64,000 nt of DNA from Ochotona curzoniae (taxonomy: Eukaryota; Chordata; Mammalia; Lagomorpha; Ochotonidae): the NCBI RefSeq assembly GCF_017591425.1, contig NW_024467106.1:28138501-28202500 (forward strand), given 5' to 3'. The notes beneath the pieces are model-generated. The model had not been told where the DNA came from. It made no database searches and saw nothing but the letters and a program-made list of their open reading frames with translations. This document shows positions 1 through 12,125 of the stretch, piece by piece (positions within the stretch are counted from its first letter, which is position 1; each line of letters opens with the position of its first letter). The translations under genes and the position numbers were made by a program.

Positions 1-1025
1 CTAAATTGTATTTACCAAGTGATTGGGAAAAAAGAAGTGGGGCTGTTAAATTTTTGGCCTTTTGTAGAAAAAAGACTCTGAAGAGATCATTTAGCCCATG
101 AGCTTCACAATCAGAGAAGCGTCTGCTATAGAATGCTTTGATTAACTTCCTGGTGAACACAGTGCCGTGCAAACAGGGCCTAAAGCTGCTGAAACATGGA
201 AGAGAAAATAACCAAGAGAATCTAGCCCACGAGTGAAAAACCAGAAAGCACAAAACAGATCATTGCAGACTGAATGTAACAATTTTGACCTAAAGTTCAA
301 ATAGATCAAATCCCTAGGAAAAGACAAAAACTCCCAGAGTGTTGGGAAAACTAACTCCAGCTGTGAACGCCGGTACAAAGTCGGACAAGCCTCCCAGCAA
401 ACCAGACCACAGCAGGAGCCCCAGGCTGCCTCTCAGACCAAAGAGAGTGTGAAGCCCAAGCCATGGCAGGATTAAGGGGTGTGGGCTTCTCTAGACACCG
501 AGGCCCTCCCCCATGAGGACAGCAGGTTCACGGGCCCTGACTGCTCCTAATGACATCTCACTGAAATAAAGCACAAAGGGAGGATTGACAGAAACACAGT
601 AGGATGGAGGCTCAGAGAAAGATCACCTTGGTCAAAAGAAGAACCTGACGGGGTATCTAAGTTTCTTCCAAGAAAGCTGGAAACAAAACCACACCACTGT
701 GCAATGGAGACCAAAGCCCTTGTAAGCCCATTAAACTTCGGTTCTGAGCTAGGGCCTTGCAGCCAAGGCTGAATTATTGCCAAGCTGGGCTGGGGAGGCC
801 CTCTGAACAGAGGCCAAGCATTACGGACTATGGGACGAGCCTCAGGTTCAGATGCCCCCCTTTCAAGTCTGCCTCTGCTGCAGTGGCTCATTAGTCACAC
901 TTTAATTTCTGGTACAGTCCACAGTGGGTGTGCCAGTTCCTCCATGGAGCATCCACAAACCCTGATTTCTGGCTTAGAGAGATGAGGGCCAATGGCTCCA
1001 ATCCAGTATAAGAACCACAGGAATA

Positions 1026-1384
1026 GGCCCGGTGCGATAGCACAGTGGTAAAAGTCCTCACCTTGCACGCGCCAGGATCCCATATGGGTGTCAGTTCAAT
1101 CCCGGCGGCTCCCGCTTCCCATCCAGCTCCTTGGTTGTGGCCTGGAAAAGCAGTTGAGGATGGCCCAAAGCCTTGGGACCCTGCACCCACTTGGGAGACC
1201 TAGAAGAAGCTCCTGGCTCCTGGCTTCGGATTGGCTCAGCTCCAGCCATGCGGTCACTTGGGGAATGAACCATCGGACGGAAGATGTTCCTCTCTGTCTC
1301 TCCTCCTCTCTGTATATCTGACTTTCCAATAAAAATAAATGAATCTTTTAAATAAAATAAATCTTCCTTAAAAAAATTAAAAAG
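1026..1384 (+). mobile_element. CSINE (lagomorph C-repeat), near full length
   Basis: The copy starts GGCCCGGTGCGATAGC, carries a tRNA-like promoter region followed by CCCATATGGG, and ends in an AATAAAAATAAATG-type A-rich tail. Imperfect target-site repeats (AGAACCACAGGA at 1011 and AGAACCGTGAGGA near 1384) flank it. The opposite strand carries an open frame of 102 codons that is purely repeat-derived. Confidence 0.92.
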
Positions 1385-2431
1385 AACCGTGAGGACCAAA
1401 TGGTTCTGTTCAGAGACCAGGACTTGTGAGAAACTTCCATTATGAAAGAAGACACAAGCTCAGAATCCACACAGATGGGCTGCATGTTTGGATGTCCAAC
1501 GACACACCTCCAGGGAAAGAGAACCTTCCAGATGGCCCAGAGCCCCTTCTGTCCACCTGCTCTCCATGAGTTGCTAGGCCCCTGCCTTCACAGCCATCAC
1601 CTGTGCCTCCTTCTTTCCTTCTCTTTAGTTGCACTTTTTGATCTTCTTTCTCAGAATTCAGAAAGCATTGGGAGTTCTGTCCTGGGTGGTAACCTTTGTA
1701 TTTATAATGGTAAAAGAAATATTTCAAAGTTACCAATCCACCGCTTCAAAGCCTGGGATTCCATGGTGCTAAGCCCGTTCGCAGGGTTGCACAGCCAGCC
1801 CACTACTCTCCCCAGACTTCTTTATCACCCCAGACAGAAATTCAGCACAGGGCCTTTGGAATCATCTAGGCCTTGGGTCCATTCCCTGTAGCTTCCTCAG
1901 TGTGGCTTAATGCACTGCTGCCCTGCCACCGCAGAGGTCAGAGGTCTCACTGGGCTAACATCTGCGAGCTCTGAGGCCAGTCCCTTGCTGTGCCCTTTGC
2001 AGCTTCCAGATGCCATCCACGGACCCTGGCTCATGGCCCCTCCTCTGTCCTCACAGCTGCAGAACAACATCACTGACCTGACCGGTACCACACCTGTCCT
2101 TGGGTGCTCTCCTGCCTCCCTCTTCCCCCAAATCAAGGACTCACGACCACTGAGGTCCCACCCAGCTAATCCAAGACAGCTCCCCTTAGTCCTGCCTCCT
2201 CTGCAACCTTAAATTCCCCTTCAACCAGAACTCCCCCTGGTCATGTAAATGAACCTACTGGCAGACCCTGAGGGTGAGGAAGTTGGTGGGGGTGGGGGGG
2301 CGGACATTATTCTGCCCATCAGAAATCTGCAAAGACAGGCCTGGAGCTGGACTGGCCTCCCTTTTGACCCCTATGTGCATTCCAGTTGGAAATGTCTCGC
2401 ATCTCCCCAACCAGGTGGAGACTGGTACCAC

Positions 2432-2454
2432 ACACACACACATGCACACACAGG
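2432..2454. repeat. Short (CA)n microsatellite
   Basis: CA dinucleotides interrupted by ATG, in an otherwise unremarkable intronic stretch. Confidence 0.9.
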
Positions 2455-4127
2455 CAAAGTGCTCATCCTGCCTTCGCAACATCCAAGTGCAAATGCTCAC
2501 TGTAGGGGCAAGGGGGGAGGAGGGGCACTCCGGAGTAAGGAATCAACACAGCACTTCCTCTCAGGAGGCCAGCATTGCTCAGGGCCCCAGAGAAGAGCAT
2601 TATTTTTATCTGAAGATGCCTTGCTGGAGTGCTAAATATACAGACCCGAATTCTCAAAGACGATAAGCAACTTGAAAGAAATGCCAGAGTTGCTGGTGGG
2701 CAGCAATGGGCCATTCCCCCCAACTCCACCCCCACCCTGCCAGCAGCTTCCTTGCATAGGTGTGAGCACATGCCTTCTGCACTTTACTTTGGGAGACATT
2801 TCTGGTGGTGGGGGGGTGAACGTGGGGGCAGTCAAAGAGAGACTAATTTTAGCTCCAGGAAAGCTAGTATTTGTACTTGGTGTGAAGTCACTCTGTCAGA
2901 GCCCACCAATACCTGAAGACGGCTTGGTTCAGCAAACCTCTGGGGCTTACCACAGGGCCAACGGCAGACAGCAGTGAACTGGTAACCTGGCCCCACCACC
3001 CTGGCCAGGTGTATGCCTGGGCCAGACACCTCTCAGCTCAGCTCTCACCTCCTCCCTTCTTATCACATCCAGCAGTCCCACCTGACACTTCAGTAGCCTG
3101 TCCCAGGGTGGTGAGGCCAGGGCCCTGGAAGTCAAGTGGCAACTGCGAATGTGCCCTGAGGCATGTACACTGGTGAGAGGTTCCAGATATCCCAGAAGTC
3201 AGAGTCTAGGTCAACCTTGGTCTTCCTTGCAGGACTCTGTCCTCCTCTGTCAAGCCATCCCCCTTCTCCATCTTGCTAGCCTTCTGTTTTCCTGCGTTTA
3301 GATGCACACCAGCTATTTTTGTCACTAAGAATCACACATGCTGCGCAAGTCCTTTTCCTCCAAATCTGCCCAACTTTTCCTGGCCAGTGGCTGCTGTAGA
3401 TTGGAGGCGGAGCCCCAGCAGCTCAACCAGGAGGGTCTTTGCCTCCTCAGCCCCTCCAGAGGTAATAGATGGAGGACAGTGGTCATGCCCCCAGCCTCAG
3501 GAGCCACCCCTTCCCTTCAGCCTTCTATGGAGGAGGATGCTGGTACCACCACTTCCTCCCTGGCATCTAAGGTTGAGTTCTCGACAAGCAGAGCCCAGGA
3601 CTCTTCACCAAAGTGACTTCATGAGAGGTTCTCAGGGGCAGGGCAGGGATGGAGGAATGGCAGGGCAAGAGGAGATTCCATCTAGCCCCTTGTGGGTCTC
3701 TAAAACAAAGCCCCTGTCCCCCACCCAGCATAGGTGCTCCCACCTCTCAGCCAAGACTCTGGAGCCTTCTCCCCGAGTGTTGGTTCTTAGTGCTATCTGC
3801 AGGCGGAGGGTTGGCACTGTCCCCACCAGGCCCACAAAGCTGAAGATATCTCCCAGAGAAGCAAGGGAGCAGCCAACAGCCCACCCTCATGGTGGCAGGC
3901 ATCGATGCACCGGCCCCAGGGAGGGGACCCATGACATCTACTGCACCTGGGTAATCCATTCAGCTCTTTGGGCCTCTGTTGGCACATCAGAGTGTCCCAC
4001 GTAGGTGTCACCATCACCACACATACCTCCTAGCACAGCAGCTCCGCAGAGTCCAAGACTTCTGTTCTGTAGCTTTACTGGGTTAGGAATCCCTGCACAC
4101 TGGGGAGTGACACAAAGATTGGTCCTC

Positions 4128-4131
<4 letters not shown>

Positions 4132-4169
<38 letters not shown>

Positions 4170-4182
4170 CGCGCGCACATGC
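4132..4182. repeat. (GT)n(GC)n alternating purine-pyrimidine tract
   Basis: About 28 nt of GT repeat run directly into 16 nt of GC repeat and then ACATGC. Purine-pyrimidine alternation is unbroken over 51 nt. GC alternation is the strongest known Z-DNA-forming sequence type, and GT is the next. Confidence 0.95.
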
Positions 4183-5413
4183 CTGTGTATGTCCCTGTTT
4201 GAGGTTAGCTCCCTTGTAGGGTCTCAGTTCTAGACAATGGTTGAAAAGAGATCTACAAGAGGGAAAGGACATCTGCCCCCGGCTGGGGTGACTTTAGACT
4301 CCTCTCCAGAGCGGATTCGGTGGCTCTTCTGCCTCCCACATCCTGTTGTGACTGTGGAGAGTTTGGCTTTGAGGGGGAAGCATGCCTGCCTGCTCTCCCC
4401 TCGCAGGCTCTTTCCTAGTACTTTGGCCCCCTCCCTGTGGAAGAGACTCCCTCAAGAGTGTGAACATAAGTCTCCCTGTGCAGTCCATACCTCCAGTGTG
4501 CACCATCTGGAAGGAGGCTGGTGCTTGTCCAGCCTTATCCTGGCCCAGGTCATAGGCTGTCACTCTTGGCAGTCCCTCCTGCAGAGACAAGTCCAAGGAA
4601 GGGCACAGGATTTTCTGGAGCCCACCCTCTGCCACATTCCCATTCTCTAGTGGCAAAACTGGTCCACCACTCTGATCCTCAACAGGTTCCTAGCCCTGCT
4701 CCCCCTCCCCAACCCACGCATACACCCCACAGCATTCCTTGTCCATCCCAGGGGTGCTCACATCCCTGAAAGAGTCAGGATTGGGGCTGTGTCAGGTAGT
4801 GGAACACCACCAACCCACAGTTTCTTGTGATACTTTCTGCACTTTTGGAAAAGGACCTAGGCTACATTGAAAAGGACAAGAGCATGAACATAAAGGAAAA
4901 AAAAATTGATTCCCCAATCAAAGCCTCAAGTTTGGCAGTAAGGTGCTCCACCATAAAGAGGACCTGGGTATTTCTGTGCCTTTTGCTCCATTAGGATACC
5001 ACCCCTTGCCCTGGGATGCACATATACCCCAGTTGGAAAAGCACCCCAAACCGTCAAGGTGCCCCCACAAGGGACCCAGCCCAGATGCAGGTCCTTTAGT
5101 CTCCCCATCCTAGGATTTTAGGCTCCAGATGTGCCAGGGCTGCTTCCTCCTCTGCCTCCCAAGCTTTGCAGCATCCTGCTCAGTAACCCTCCTGGGTATG
5201 CATAGAACCTCACATCAGGCATGCCTAGGCACCCTCTCTGGGGTGCTCCGATAGTAAGGGGGCACAAAGGAAGGAGCTCCGGCTCTGGGATGCTATGCTG
5301 CCTATGGAAGGTCTTCTGCCTCTCTGGAAAGGGACTAACTAGATGGGTGCTCCTTTGGCCCCATCCAAGCCTAGCAGTTTGGGAGCACAGAACCAAGTGG
5401 TCCTTGCCGTGCC

Positions 5414-5427
5414 GTTGTCATGACAAC
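5414..5427. promoter_or_regulatory. Perfect 14-bp palindrome resembling an RFX X-box
   Basis: The sequence GTTGTCATGACAAC is its own reverse complement. It differs from the classical RFX site (GTTGCCATGGCAAC) by one symmetric change in each half. It sits in unique intronic sequence with CpGs just upstream. Binding is an inference from the motif alone. Confidence 0.35.
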
Positions 5428-5639
5428 AGAAACACTAATGGTCTACAAGTAGCAGAGCTGGTTATTTATCTGTCAGCAGGTGGTCAGGCGGTCAGCCGTG
5501 GTCCCTCTGTCTGGTGGAGAAATGGACATGGCCATCCCAATCAGTGCTAGGCCCTAGGGCCTGCAGGAGATGGGTGTGGTTAGGATGTGAACTGGCAGAG
5601 GCATCAAAGCAGTGTGGGCCAGGTAATCCACTGGGATGA

Positions 5640-5765
5640 ACACAGCGTTCATCTCTCCATCACGTATTCAGTGTACATCTAGATAGGAGTCATTCCCTGT
5701 TCTCAAGCTGGAGACCTCCCGCTAGCCCCGATCCACTGAGGAAGACAGACTAGTACAAAGACTTG
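5640..5765 (-). mobile_element. L2-like fragment
   Basis: Diverged similarity to the reverse complement of the L2 3' region, with the succession ATTCAGTGTACATCTA, CATTCCCTGTTCTCAAG and a later ACAGACTAGTACAAAG. The similarity is weak and judged by eye. Confidence 0.4.
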
Positions 5766-6721
5766 TGCTAGGATGAAGGGATATGCAGAATGTCCTGGGT
5801 TCACAGTGGGAGGAAGTGACTACCAGGTCTAATGGGACCTAGAGGTGGCTTCTCAGGTTGGGGGATGGGGGATCTGAGCTGCAGTAAAGAGAGTGGGTGG
5901 AAGCTGTCTGGAACAGCACCTGCCTCTGGGCTGACTGAGAAGCCTGTGGGGAGAGGAGGAATGATGGGGAAAGATAAAAAAGTGAAGCTGGAGATGAATG
6001 AATGCATGCATGAATAGCAGACCCGTGTGAAGAAACCTCATGTAATTTTCCCCTGCCACAGAGGGGGTGAGAAATGTGATGAATAAGAGTGGGAATTACT
6101 TGGTGAGGAATCTGGAATGTTCTACAAAGAGCTCAGAGTTGGATCTAAGTACTGCAAGGAGCATGGAAAGATTCCACGAGATCCGATTTAATCCTTGGGG
6201 TGATTGCTTCTTCTCCTCTGCAGAGATTGGGGTGGATGGGCTGGACCTGGGTGGGTGGCGATCCCAGGACAATGGGGCTGAGAACAGGCAGAACCTGCGG
6301 GCGCTGGTGGTTGCTCAGACGAGGGAAGTAAAGGAGTGATTCCCAGTTGACTGTCCAGGTTCTCGGGTGGGTGGGAAGTTGTCAATGCCATCTGCAGAGC
6401 TGGCAACACCTTCAAGAAAGAGCTTGTCAGGAAGGAGTCTCTGAGTTCTGCAAGGGCCATGGCATGTTGGAGGTATTAGGGAAAATCCCACTGGAGCCAT
6501 CCGATGGGTAGCTGTAGCAATGCTGGGAGTTCTCAGCACCCAGAGGGCCATGGTAGAAGGAATCATGTATGAAAGTGTCCAGGGAGAGGGTTGGAGGCAA
6601 AGAGCTAAGGGTATAGAACAACTGCCGTTAGAGAAGGAGCTGACACAGAGAGGCCTGGAGTGGGAAGGGGAGCCAGGAGGAAGCAGCAGCATGGAAGCCA
6701 ATCGGGTTCCATGGTGATGGA

Positions 6722-6895
6722 TCCCGCAGCCACCCTGTGAGACAAGCAGGACCAGTCCTATTTCCCAGACAAGGACACTGAGGCTTCTGACGTTTAGAAT
6801 TTGGAGTCAGTCAGTTAGTTAGCGGTAGAGTCGGGATCTGAACACAGATCTTTTGGACTCCAAAATCCTATTGGCTCTGTCCACTCTACCATGTT
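6722..6895 (-). mobile_element. MIR
   Basis: Reverse-complement MIR core: a TTTCCCAGACAAGGACACTG segment is followed by GGTAGAGTCGGGATCTGAAC and a terminal TCTGTCCACTCTACCATG. Confidence 0.82.
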
Positions 6896-6900
6896 TAGCA

Positions 6901-6950
6901 ACACAGGTCTTGGCACAAAGTAAATGCTTCATCGATGTTGGCTGGCTGGC
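6901..6950 (+). mobile_element. MIR or L2 3' tail fragment
   Basis: The sequence GGTCTTGGCACAAAGTAAAT matches the shared 'tggcacatagtaaatgc' tail of MIR and L2, in the opposite orientation to the adjacent MIR. Confidence 0.5.
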
Positions 6951-7694
6951 TACTGTAAGCAGCCAAACACACTAAAAGATGTCAGCGAACGAGCAGAAAG
7001 ACTTGGAGCTGTGCTTGGGAGCAAGTCCGTTGACGGAAGCGGCTGGAAACTTTTTATAGCATTGCAGACGCGGTGATGACAAAGGCTCGCCCGCCTTCCC
7101 CTGCTCTGTTAACGTTCTTTAAAGTCCTTTCAAAGCAAGGATAGTTGGTTGTTTTTTGTGGGATTTTTCCCCCTCTTTCCATTCTTGCCTGCAAACGAAG
7201 GGTTATTTTAGCATCCAGGCCTTTTTTATTTTGCTAAAATACATGATGAGGAAAATGGCCTCCCAGTCAGCACTTTCCAATTTAGAAAGATGCTAAAAAC
7301 CTGTCTTCAAGGCTTGTGTCTCTGCTTGAAGCATCAGAAGGCTGCAGGCCGGCAGAAGAGATGAACGGTAGGGAGAGAGGGCGCAGAGCCACCTGCAGTG
7401 ATGGGTCTCACTGCGGCGGGCAGGAAGTGGCTGGGGTGGGGACAGGTGGGGCTGCCATGTTTACTCTCCTGCATCCTCAGCTCTTCATTAGGAGCTAGGC
7501 CCAGCCCCCAGAAAAGAATCAGGGGCCCATTAGCATGATCCAGGAGGGGAGCTTCAGGCAGGTGTTTAGGAAAGGTTTATTGAATGAATCATAGGGGCTT
7601 TCAAGCAGAAGACACCTCCTAACCCCGTTGAGATCAGGAATATTCCTTGGGAGATAAAGCTAGCCTGGGGGAAGGGCACACACCACTGTCAGCA

Positions 7695-7900
7695 GCTGGC
7701 ATTTCTTGGGCATCAGCTGTGTGCCTGGGCCATGTGTGGAGCCCCTCACAAGGATTCACTGGCTTGGTGCCCCCAGCAGGACCATCAGGTGGGCACTGCT
7801 CTCAGGGAGGGGAAGCCTTCCCTCTCCCTTCTCCATTCACAGACAAACACTCTGGCCCAGTCTAGGAACCAAAGGACCACAAGGCAGACTGGCAAGAGAG
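7695..7900 (-). mobile_element. MIR, diverged
   Basis: The succession TGGCATTTCTTGGGCATCAG, TGTGCCTGGGCC and CACAAGGATTCACTGG follows the reverse complement of the MIR 3' half. Confidence 0.6.
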
Positions 7901-8298
7901 GACTCAAACAACTTTTTCTTATCTTCCATGGCCACAGGGCTGGGTATCAGACCCTGGAATCCAGGGCAGTGGCCAAAGCAGGAGGCTTTTGTTTGTGCAT
8001 TTGAGAGGATGAGTAGTCCAAGTGCAAAGAGATGACAGAACAGAAGGGTCTGCCATGCAGACAGTAATGTGGGGTGAGGGGCTGAGGGGGCCCATGGCAG
8101 ATGGGAGTGACTCCAGCAAACTGACCATCTCTTGTCACAGCCCCGGCCACCAAGCTGTGGTGGTCAGGGCTGTTTCCTTGCCCTGGCAGAGAAGAATGTC
8201 CCTCTTTCAGGGATATTTGTAGCTCCTTGCACTATGTGTGGGATGAGACTGTCCAAAGGGCCTGTCAGCTTGAAATGACCAAGGAAACACTCCATGTA

Positions 8299-8440
8299 TA
8301 TGTAGGTGGCACTTCCTTAGCTCTTCAGCTGCCAATGTCCCCATTTTTCAGATAAGGAAGCAGAGACTGAGAAGGAAAGGGGAGTTGGCCTGGTGAGTGG
8401 AGCTGAGATTTAAACGAAGCTCAGAGGGACACCAAGCCCT
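8299..8440 (-). mobile_element. MIR
   Basis: CCATTTTTCAGATAAGGAAG is followed by GCAGAGACTGAGAAGG and a GAGCTGAGATTTAAAC segment, in MIR order on the minus strand. Confidence 0.78.
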
Positions 8441-8544
8441 CTTTACTGGGAAGTTTTGCTAGCCCTGGAAGTGTCTCTAGGAGTTGACTGTTCAAAAGAA
8501 AAATCTAGAATATAATAAAGGGGGATCATGGTTGCCTGAGGGTC

Positions 8545-8660
8545 TCGCCTCCACCACCAACTCCCCCAGCACACCTGGGCTAAGCCTTTATCCTCCTCTG
8601 GCCTTAGTTTCCCTGCCTGTAAGGTGAGGAAGATGACAAAGTGAGGCCTCAGGGTCAGGG
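8545..8660 (+). mobile_element. MIR
   Basis: The sequence CTGGCCTTAGTTTCCCTGCC followed by TGTAAGGTGAGGAAGATGA is the plus-strand MIR core. It lies about 180 nt upstream of the exon acceptor at 8838. Confidence 0.75.
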
Positions 8661-8663
8661 TGA

Positions 8664-9170
<507 letters not shown>

Positions 9171-9964
9171 TAAGTTACATATAAAGCCTCTAGTGCACAA
9201 GCTAACCCTTTCTAATTTGATGCCTTCCCTTCCCCTGATTACACAAGCCTTTGTCTATCCCACAAGCTTCCATTACACTAACACTCTTGACCATGTCATC
9301 TCTAGCAAAGGGCTACCCATCTCTGTTCTTGACCTTTTTATAGTAACTTGGATGACATTACATGTGCCAGGCTTGTAAGCATTCTAGAAGTTGTAAACTA
9401 TGTTAGATGACACAGCAAGGGTGCGAAGAACCCTAATGGCTTGGAGCATTTGATTCGATCCAAGAAGATTAAATCTAATGGTTCCAATGCAGGAGTGTAT
9501 TAGAATAAATCAAGCTGCCAAGTGAGTGATGTGCAGCTGAGGTGAGAACAGAGAGGACTTGGGGAGTGTCTGTGGACGCCAGTTGGGAGTCCCCACAGTG
9601 TATTGTGACCAAGGTCACTGCTGCAAGTACAGCTGGCCAAGAGCCAGGGTAACTTGGGACTGCCCTTCTGCACCAGGGTGCTTCCAGTGGGAGAGACTCC
9701 ACGTGGAGCAACCTGCCCGCCCTTGGTGCCCTGACTTAAGACAGATGCAGGAATTAAAAGGGACCAGCAGCCAGGGCAGAGAATGACCAAAGCCAACATC
9801 ACGTAGGGTCATTCATCCCCAGGCCTCTCCACTGGGTGAAAAGAACCAATCATCTTCTGACTTTCCCAGGAGGTGGGAGGAGCTATGAGGCTGATATTTC
9901 AGATGACCCTGGAAGGGGCTTGGCACTGGAGAGTCAGTCAGCTGAACATTGACTTCCTGCTCCC

Positions 9965-10108
9965 CTAAGTACTGAAGTCAGACATGCTGCTTACATTCTC
10001 CGTGTCTCAATTTTCTCTTCTGTAAAGTGGGTACCTATCTCATGGGATGTTGGTAAAGACTGCATGAGCAAATGCCCATTGCACAGCACCTGGTATACAG
10101 AAAGAGCC
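9965..10108 (+). mobile_element. MIR
   Basis: The core CTCAATTTTCTCTTCTGTAA is followed by AGTGGGTACCTATCTCATGG and CACAGCACCTGGTATACAG, a clear MIR 3' half. Confidence 0.85.
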
Positions 10109-10122
10109 CATTTCATTATTTT

Positions 10123-10460
10123 GTTTGTTTGTTTTAAACATTTATTTTATTTTCATTACAAAGTCAGATATACAGAGAGGAGGAGAGACAGAGAGGAAGA
10201 TCCTCCATCCGATGATTCACTCCCCAAGTGAGCACAACAGCCGGTGCTGTGCCAATCTGAAGCCAGGAGCCAGGAACCTCTTCTGGGTCTCCCACATAGA
10301 TGCAGGGTCCCAAAGCCCTGGGCCGTCCTCGACTGTCTTTCCCAGGCCACAAACAGGAGGTGGGTGGGAGGTAGAGCTGCTGGGACCAGAACCAGCACCC
10401 ATATGGGATCCCAGCACGTTCAAGGCGAGGACTTCAGCCGCTAGGCCACAGTGCCGGGCC
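10123..10460 (-). mobile_element. CSINE, full length, with target-site repeats
   Basis: T-rich left end, body in reverse complement, and right end GCCACAGTGCCGGGC, so the element lies on the minus strand. The 15-16 nt repeats CATTTCATTATTTT at 10108 and 10462 flank it. It inserted at the junction of a MIR and an older CSINE. Confidence 0.93.
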
Positions 10461-10468
10461 CCATTTCA

Positions 10469-10785
10469 TTATTTTTTTAAGAGTGATGGAGAGAGAGGGA
10501 GAAACAGAAACAAACAAACAAAAAAGATTTTCTATCTTCTGATTCACTCCCCTAATGGCTGCAATGGCTGGAACTGGGACAGGAAGAAGCTAAGAGCCAG
10601 GAACTTCATCTGGGTCCCCCATGTGGCTGGTGGGAACCCAAGCACTTAGGTCATCTTCTGATGCACACTATTAGGGAGCTGAATTGTAAGTACATCTGGG
10701 ACTTGAGCCAGTGCTCTTATTGATAGGGGATGCCAGCATCACAGACAGCAGCTTACCCAACTGCACCACCATGTCAGCCACAAGT
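10469..10785 (-). mobile_element. Older, diverged CSINE
   Basis: TTTTTTTAAGAGTGATGGAG begins a minus-strand CSINE with recognisable GATTCACTCCCCTAATGGC, AAGAGCCAGGAACTTCATC and GGACTTGAGCCAGTGCTC segments. It is much more diverged than its left neighbour. Confidence 0.8.
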
Positions 10786-11504
10786 CAGCCCACTTGCAAC
10801 AGGAAGACAGCATTCCAAGTTAGAGATCTGATTTCTTCTAGAGCAGGGATAGATGTTGACCCAATGAAGCAAACCAATTCCCCCAGGAGCAGTAGGTGAC
10901 AAAATGTGATCCTTGGGGATGCCACATCTGGCACAGACCATCTGCCTTTGGCAAAATTGCGCACAGACCTGATGGGCTTTCTCTCCTTGCTACACCCTGG
11001 GATGAGTCAGGACAGTGGGTGGGGACCTTGGGCAGGGCTGTCCTCCTTGTGCACCCCCAACCCCAGCTGCCAGTCATCCACTCAGTGTGGGACTGCATCC
11101 CTCTCCATCGCCCTTTTCTCTCCACCTTGCTGAACTCCTGTGCTTCTGATGGCATTTCTGTTTGTCTTCCCAAGCAGCTGCTTTCCCCAGAGGGTGGAGG
11201 TGGAGAGGTCCCCGTGGGCTTTGGTGGGACCCTCAGATACAGTCTGTCCTGGTGGACTTTATAGCTCATGTCTTCCTGCTAGGCTGAGACAGGCAAGGGA
11301 TGGGGAGGGGCTCCTTGGGGCACAGCACAGACCAGATGAAAACAAGCTTGTACTGCAGTGCACGCCCCATGGTGGACTGCCATAACCTTGACCTTAGAAT
11401 TGCACCCCATGGGAGAGCAGAGTCCAGCAAGTGCAAAGCCTATTGATAGCCCTGTTTAGGCTATAGCCCACTGGGAGCAGTCATCTTCTCGTCCTCATAT
11501 TCTC

Positions 11505-11645
11505 CAGCTCTCTGATCTGGCTTCTAGATTTCACTCTGGCAGCTATGTGACCTCAGGCAGTTCCTTTTCCATCTCTGGTCCCAGCTGATGGATGCAGAGG
11601 GCATTGCCTTATCTGCCTTGTGGGGCTTGAGGAGACCAATGTTGA
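11505..11645 (+). mobile_element. MIR
   Basis: The core CAGCTATGTGACCTCAGGCA is followed by GTTCCTTTTCCATCTCTGG and a GCCTTATCTGCCTTGTGGGG segment. Confidence 0.8.
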
Positions 11646-12004
11646 GTGTCCCCCACCCCTACACTCTGGCTGGTGGCTGCTTCACTGATGTGTGGGTTTA
11701 TTACCGGTATTGTTAATGAAGATTCCGACAGAAGGGATATGCTCTACTTGCATGGGCAGGAGAGGAACAAAAAGAAACTTAATCAAGAGAGAAAATTGGA
11801 TTTTTTAGAAAAAAATTTACATCATATAGGCTGCAGCTAATAAGAACCAAATTGGCTTGACCGGCTACAAAGCGAGCTCAGTTCACTCCCTTGTCACCCA
11901 GGAAGGCCTGCTTGGTGGTCACGGGTCTGAGACCATATTTTCCACCAGAGGCGAGAGGCATCAGAAACCACAAGAAGCTAGTGAACTGCAGAGTGCGTTC
12001 ACTC

Positions 12005-12125
12005 TGCCATTCAGCTGCTCATCAAGAACCCTCTGTGCCAAGTCCTGCACTGGAGACCCTCGGGAAAAGCAGACAGGGTCCCGCCCTCCAAGAACTCCAT
12101 CCAGCAAAGGAGACAAATAAGCTCC
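12005..12125 (-). mobile_element. L2-like fragment
   Basis: CTGTGCCAAGTCCTGCACTG, GACAGGGTCCCGCCCTCCAAG and a terminal GGAGACAAATAA follow the reverse complement of the L2 3' end. Confidence 0.5.

Noticed and set aside
3820..3860. Possible upstream exon end, AAGCTGAAG near 3838
   Set aside because: The translation around it does not match the receptor, and there is no donor after it.
3273..4004. Longest plus-strand open frame (243 codons)
   Set aside because: Its composition is Pro/Ser/Arg-rich and arbitrary, with no domain or motif. There is no splice or promoter context, and it overlaps open frames in other phases, as expected in GC-rich intron.
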